From Cohnella nanjingensis (lineage in GTDB: Bacteria > Bacillota > Bacilli > Paenibacillales > Paenibacillaceae): a stretch of 46,400 nucleotides of DNA. The stretch covers positions 1-46,400 of the forward strand of contig NZ_JACJVP010000074.1 of the NCBI RefSeq assembly GCF_014212125.1, given 5' to 3'. A program made the translations under genes and the position numbers. Below, in pieces: positions 44,044 through 46,400 of the stretch (position 1 is the stretch's first letter; the number at the start of each line of letters is the position of its first letter). The notes beneath the pieces were generated by a model, which did no database searches, had not been told where the DNA came from, and saw only the letters and a program-made list of their open reading frames with translations.

Positions 44044-44054
44044 TCAGTACGACT
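44033..44054. promoter_or_regulatory. Second inverted repeat, over the -10 box
   Basis: AGTCGTA (44033-44039) and TACGACT (44048-44054) are perfect 7-base arms with an 8-base spacer, covering the -10 box and expected start. With the repeat at 44008-44027 it gives a two-site operator. Confidence 0.55.
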
Positions 44055-44075
44055 AGCAAAGGAGGATGCAGAGAG

Positions 44076-44867
44076 ATGCTCGAACGACTGAAGAAGCTCG
44101 GCTTCTCCGAATTGGAAGGCCGCTGCTACTTGACGCTTCACGAAGAAGCGCAGCTGAGCGGCTACGAGGTCGCCAAGCGCGTCTCGATATCGCGGACGAA
44201 CGTCTACGCCGCGCTGCGTTCCTTGACGGACAAGGGCGTCTGCCGCACGATCGACGGCGATCCCGTCCGCTACAGCGCAGTCCCGATCGAACAGGTGGTG
44301 AAGTATCTGCGCTCGGAGTTCGACGAGACCGCCGACGCGCTCATGCAGGAGCTGAAGCCCCCGCTTGCCGCTCCCGCCTTCTATAATTGGCAGGGCGACG
44401 ACGCCGTACGGATGGCGATCAAGCGCATGGTGCTCAGCGCCGCCCGCACGATCATCGTGGACATCTGGTCGGAGGACTTCCTCGCCGTGGAGGACCTGCT
44501 GCTCGAAGCGGAGCGGCGCGGCGTCACCGTCGTGGCCATCACGCTCGGACCCGTGCAATCCAAGCTGAAGCACGTTCTCACGCACAAGCGCATGGAGATG
44601 TGGCATGCCACCGACGCCCGCAGCTTCTACGTGCTGTGCGACTGGAAAGCCGGCTTCCTCGGCGCGTTCGGCGGTTCCCGCAAGATGTCGGCGCTCGAGA
44701 CCGATCACCCGTCCGTCACGGAGATGCTCACGCAGGCGTTCCACCACGATATTCTGATGATGGACATGGAGCGCGACTTCGGAGCCGAGCTCGCCGAAGC
44801 TTACGGCGACAATTACGAGAAGCTGCTCAACCATTACCGCACCGAGAAGGGCTGGGAGATCCCCTGA
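44076..44867 (+). CDS. TrmB-family transcriptional regulator
   Basis: The 263-residue protein has an N-terminal TrmB winged helix (MLERLKKLGFSELEGRCYLTL, then GYEVAKRVSISRTNVYAALRSL), and a C-terminal effector domain containing DIWSEDFLAVEDLLLEAERRGVTV. TrmB-type proteins in bacteria often sense sugars or drugs and control a neighbouring transporter. ATG at 44076 has AGGAGG 10 bases upstream; an ATG at 44040 lies inside the promoter and is rejected. It precedes the MFS gene by 68 bases on the same strand, so it probably controls that exporter and itself through the two inverted repeats. Confidence 0.88.
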   Translation: MLERLKKLGFSELEGRCYLTLHEEAQLSGYEVAKRVSISRTNVYAALRSLTDKGVCRTIDGDPVRYSAVPIEQVVKYLRSEFDETADALMQELKPPLAAPAFYNWQGDDAVRMAIKRMVLSAARTIIVDIWSEDFLAVEDLLLEAERRGVTVVAITLGPVQSKLKHVLTHKRMEMWHATDARSFYVLCDWKAGFLGAFGGSRKMSALETDHPSVTEMLTQAFHHDILMMDMERDFGAELAEAYGDNYEKLLNHYRTEKGWEIP

Positions 44868-44935
44868 CGGGATCCCGGCCCCCTCCCCGCCGCCGTTCGC
44901 GCGGCACCCCGCTATCCGAAGAGAGGAGTATCCGC

Positions 44936-46153
44936 ATGTCAGCCAAAGTCATCGCCGCCAAGGCGCTACCCGTTTCAGCCACCGTCTTCCCGATTCTGTT
45001 CATGATCAGCACGGTGCATTTGCTGAACGATACGATGCAGTCTACCGTTACCGCCCTTTTCCCCGTTCTGCGCGATACGCAAGGTCTGAGCTACGGCCAG
45101 ATCGGCTTGATCGCCTTCATGATGAACATCACCGCTTCTTTCTTGCAGCCCGTCGTCGGCTGGTTCTCGGACCTAAAGCCGCGGCCCTACATTTTGCCGC
45201 TCGGCGTCTGCTTTACGCTGCTCGGCGTCTTCTCGCTCGCGCTCGCCCCGAACTTCGCGACGATCCTGCTGTCCGTCATCGCGCTCGGGATCGGCTCGGC
45301 GATCTTCCACCCCGAGTCGTCCCGCGTCGCCTACTTGGCCGCCGGGAACAGCCGCGGGCTCGCCCAGTCGATCTTCCAGGTCGGCGGCAACATCGGCAGC
45401 TCGCTCGGTCCGATCATGACGGCGCTGATCTTCATTCCGCTCGGACAGCACGGCGTCATGTGGTTCGTCATCGCGGCCGTGGCCGGCATCGCGATCCAAT
45501 CCTTCGTCGCCCGTTGGTACGGCGCGCAGAGCTTGACGCCGCGCCGCAAGGCCGCGCCGAAGACCGAATCCCGCTCTCTCTTGACGCCGGGCAAGGTCAA
45601 GTGGGCCATCGGCATCCTCGTGCTGCTCGTCTTCTCCAAGCACGTCTATATGTCCAGCTTCACGAGCTTCTATTCCTTCTATCTCATCGACGACTACGGC
45701 GTGACCAAGCAGCACGCCCAAATGTTCCTGTTCGCCTTCCTCGCCGCTTCCGCGGTCGGCACCTTCATCGGCGGACCGCTCGCGGACCGTTTCGGCCGCC
45801 GCAACATCATCTGGCTGTCGATTCTCGGCACCGCGCCGTTCTCCATCGCGCTTCCGTATGCCAGCTTGTTCTGGTCGGCGGTCCTCTGCATCTGCGCGGG
45901 CTTCATCCTGTCGTCCGCGTTCTCGATCATCGTGGTCTACGCCCAGGAGCTGCTGCCGGGCAAGGTCGGTCTCGTCTCCGGCTTGTTCTTCGGCCTCGCG
46001 TTCGGTCTCGGCGGCATCGGATCCGCGCTGCTCGGCGAGATCGCCGACGCGACCAGCATCGCCTTCATCATGAAGATGTGCGCTTATCTGCCGCTCCTCG
46101 GCATCTTCACGCTGTTCCTGCCGAAGGACGCCGACGTTCGCGCGAATGCTTGA
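44936..46153 (+). CDS. MFS transporter, fosmidomycin-resistance (Fsr) type
   Basis: The 405-residue protein has twelve hydrophobic segments and the family start ISTVHLLNDTMQSTVTALFPVL. The HPESSRVAYLAAGNSRGLAQSIFQVGGNIGSSLGP block (near 122-156) is the hallmark of Fsr-like exporters. A cytoplasmic loop (RRKAAPKTESRS) divides the two halves, and the second half contains GGPLADRFGRRNII. Fsr exports fosmidomycin in E. coli; substrates in other species are mostly unknown. ATG at 44936 has GAGGAG upstream (GAGAGGAGTATCCGC). It is the second gene after the TrmB-type regulator. Confidence 0.9.
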   Translation: MSAKVIAAKALPVSATVFPILFMISTVHLLNDTMQSTVTALFPVLRDTQGLSYGQIGLIAFMMNITASFLQPVVGWFSDLKPRPYILPLGVCFTLLGVFSLALAPNFATILLSVIALGIGSAIFHPESSRVAYLAAGNSRGLAQSIFQVGGNIGSSLGPIMTALIFIPLGQHGVMWFVIAAVAGIAIQSFVARWYGAQSLTPRRKAAPKTESRSLLTPGKVKWAIGILVLLVFSKHVYMSSFTSFYSFYLIDDYGVTKQHAQMFLFAFLAASAVGTFIGGPLADRFGRRNIIWLSILGTAPFSIALPYASLFWSAVLCICAGFILSSAFSIIVVYAQELLPGKVGLVSGLFFGLAFGLGGIGSALLGEIADATSIAFIMKMCAYLPLLGIFTLFLPKDADVRANA

Positions 46154-46219
46154 CGCCTTCCGCAGCAAACCCCTAACGCCGCGTTAAACGGCTACGAAGG
46201 CAAAGAGGCTGCCCCGGTC

Positions 46220-46400
46220 TGAACTGCACCCCGTCAAGTAGACAGTACAAATAAGTAAAGTATTAGGCGGCCTTCGTCCTGTATTCCATGAGACTGAGGC
46301 CGTTTAATTTCGCCTGCAAACGCTCATTGTTGTAGAAGTGGATGTAGGCTTCAATGTCTTTCTTTAGTTCTTCAAACGTGCTGTATGTATTCAGGTAGTA
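46220..46400 (-). mobile_element. IS3-family insertion sequence, 3' end (cut by window edge)
   Basis: The end of a transposase gene and a likely terminal inverted repeat are visible. The repeat begins TGAACTGCACCCCGTCAAGT at 46220 and is typical of IS150-like elements (terminal TGxxCTG...GACA). The rest of the element lies beyond the window, so copy number and target duplication cannot be seen. Confidence 0.85.
46263..46400 (-). CDS. IS3-family (IS150 group) transposase, C-terminal 45 residues
   Basis: The frame gives 45 residues ending at TAA (46265-46263). The segment YIHFYNNERLQAKLNGLS, then MEYR, is the conserved C-terminus of the IS3-family OrfB (DDE integrase core, rve_3 region), where xxYNxxRxQxxLxxxxPxEY is the hallmark; here Ser-Leu-Met replaces the usual Ser-Pro-Met. 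The catalytic Asp and Glu residues lie outside the window. Whether the gene is intact cannot be told. Confidence 0.9.
   Translation of the reverse strand, partial: YYLNTYSTFEELKKDIEAYIHFYNNERLQAKLNGLSLMEYRTKAA

Overview
The window comes from a GC-rich, endospore-forming member of the Bacillota, most likely a Paenibacillaceae genus such as Cohnella or Paenibacillus. The evidence is AddAB rather than RecBCD, a gerA-type germination operon, a YfhD-family gene, an hrcA-grpE-dnaK-dnaJ operon with a CIRCE operator, and MtaB. Genus is an inference from overall character; GC content was judged by eye, not computed.

Layout. Positions 1-10006 (minus) hold a DNA repair operon, addB-addA-sbcD-sbcC, with sbcC cut by the window edge. 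Positions 10007-11264 are non-coding and hold two unrelated tandem arrays: ten ~51-bp units, each carrying a hairpin, and four 41-bp units. Positions 11265-19693 hold a PUA-type rRNA methyltransferase, a Na/Pi-cotransporter family protein, a NUDIX-DeoC fusion, the translation-modification operon prmA - site-2 protease - rsmE - mtaB, and a small yfhD-family pair. Positions 19794-23908 (plus) hold a germinant receptor operon in the order A, C, small two-helix protein, B.

Positions 23966-35366 (minus) are the most interesting part. Eleven close-packed, co-directional genes begin and end with paralogous tandem-DUF427 genes. Between them lie an IclR regulator, a quaternary-amine-type ABC importer (ATPase, permease, lipoprotein), an NtaA/SnaA/DszA-type flavin monooxygenase, a cyclase-family hydrolase, a urocanase homologue, a DUF917 protein and a histidine ammonia-lyase homologue. 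The lyase has Ala-Ala-Asp where the MIO-forming Ala-Ser-Gly should be, and the urocanase homologue has Gly where the active-site Cys should be. Ergothionase, S-methyl-thiourocanate hydratase and S-methyl-thiohydantoin desulfurase (the DUF917 family) are a known trio. I therefore read this as an uptake and breakdown pathway for ergothioneine or S-methyl-ergothioneine (or a related trimethylated histidine betaine), not a histidine utilisation operon. Known enzymes for the last steps, hydantoinase and carbamoylase, are not in the window.

Positions 35620-37191 are a visibly less GC-rich island with a WYL-type regulator divergent from an NTF2-like protein, sharing an operator-like dyad. Positions 37385-42508 are the heat-shock operon, with an unusually large nested dyad between dnaK and dnaJ. 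Positions 42610-46153 hold a GNAT acetyltransferase, a DinB-like protein, and a TrmB regulator with a Fsr-type MFS exporter under two inverted repeats. The window ends inside an IS3-family insertion sequence.
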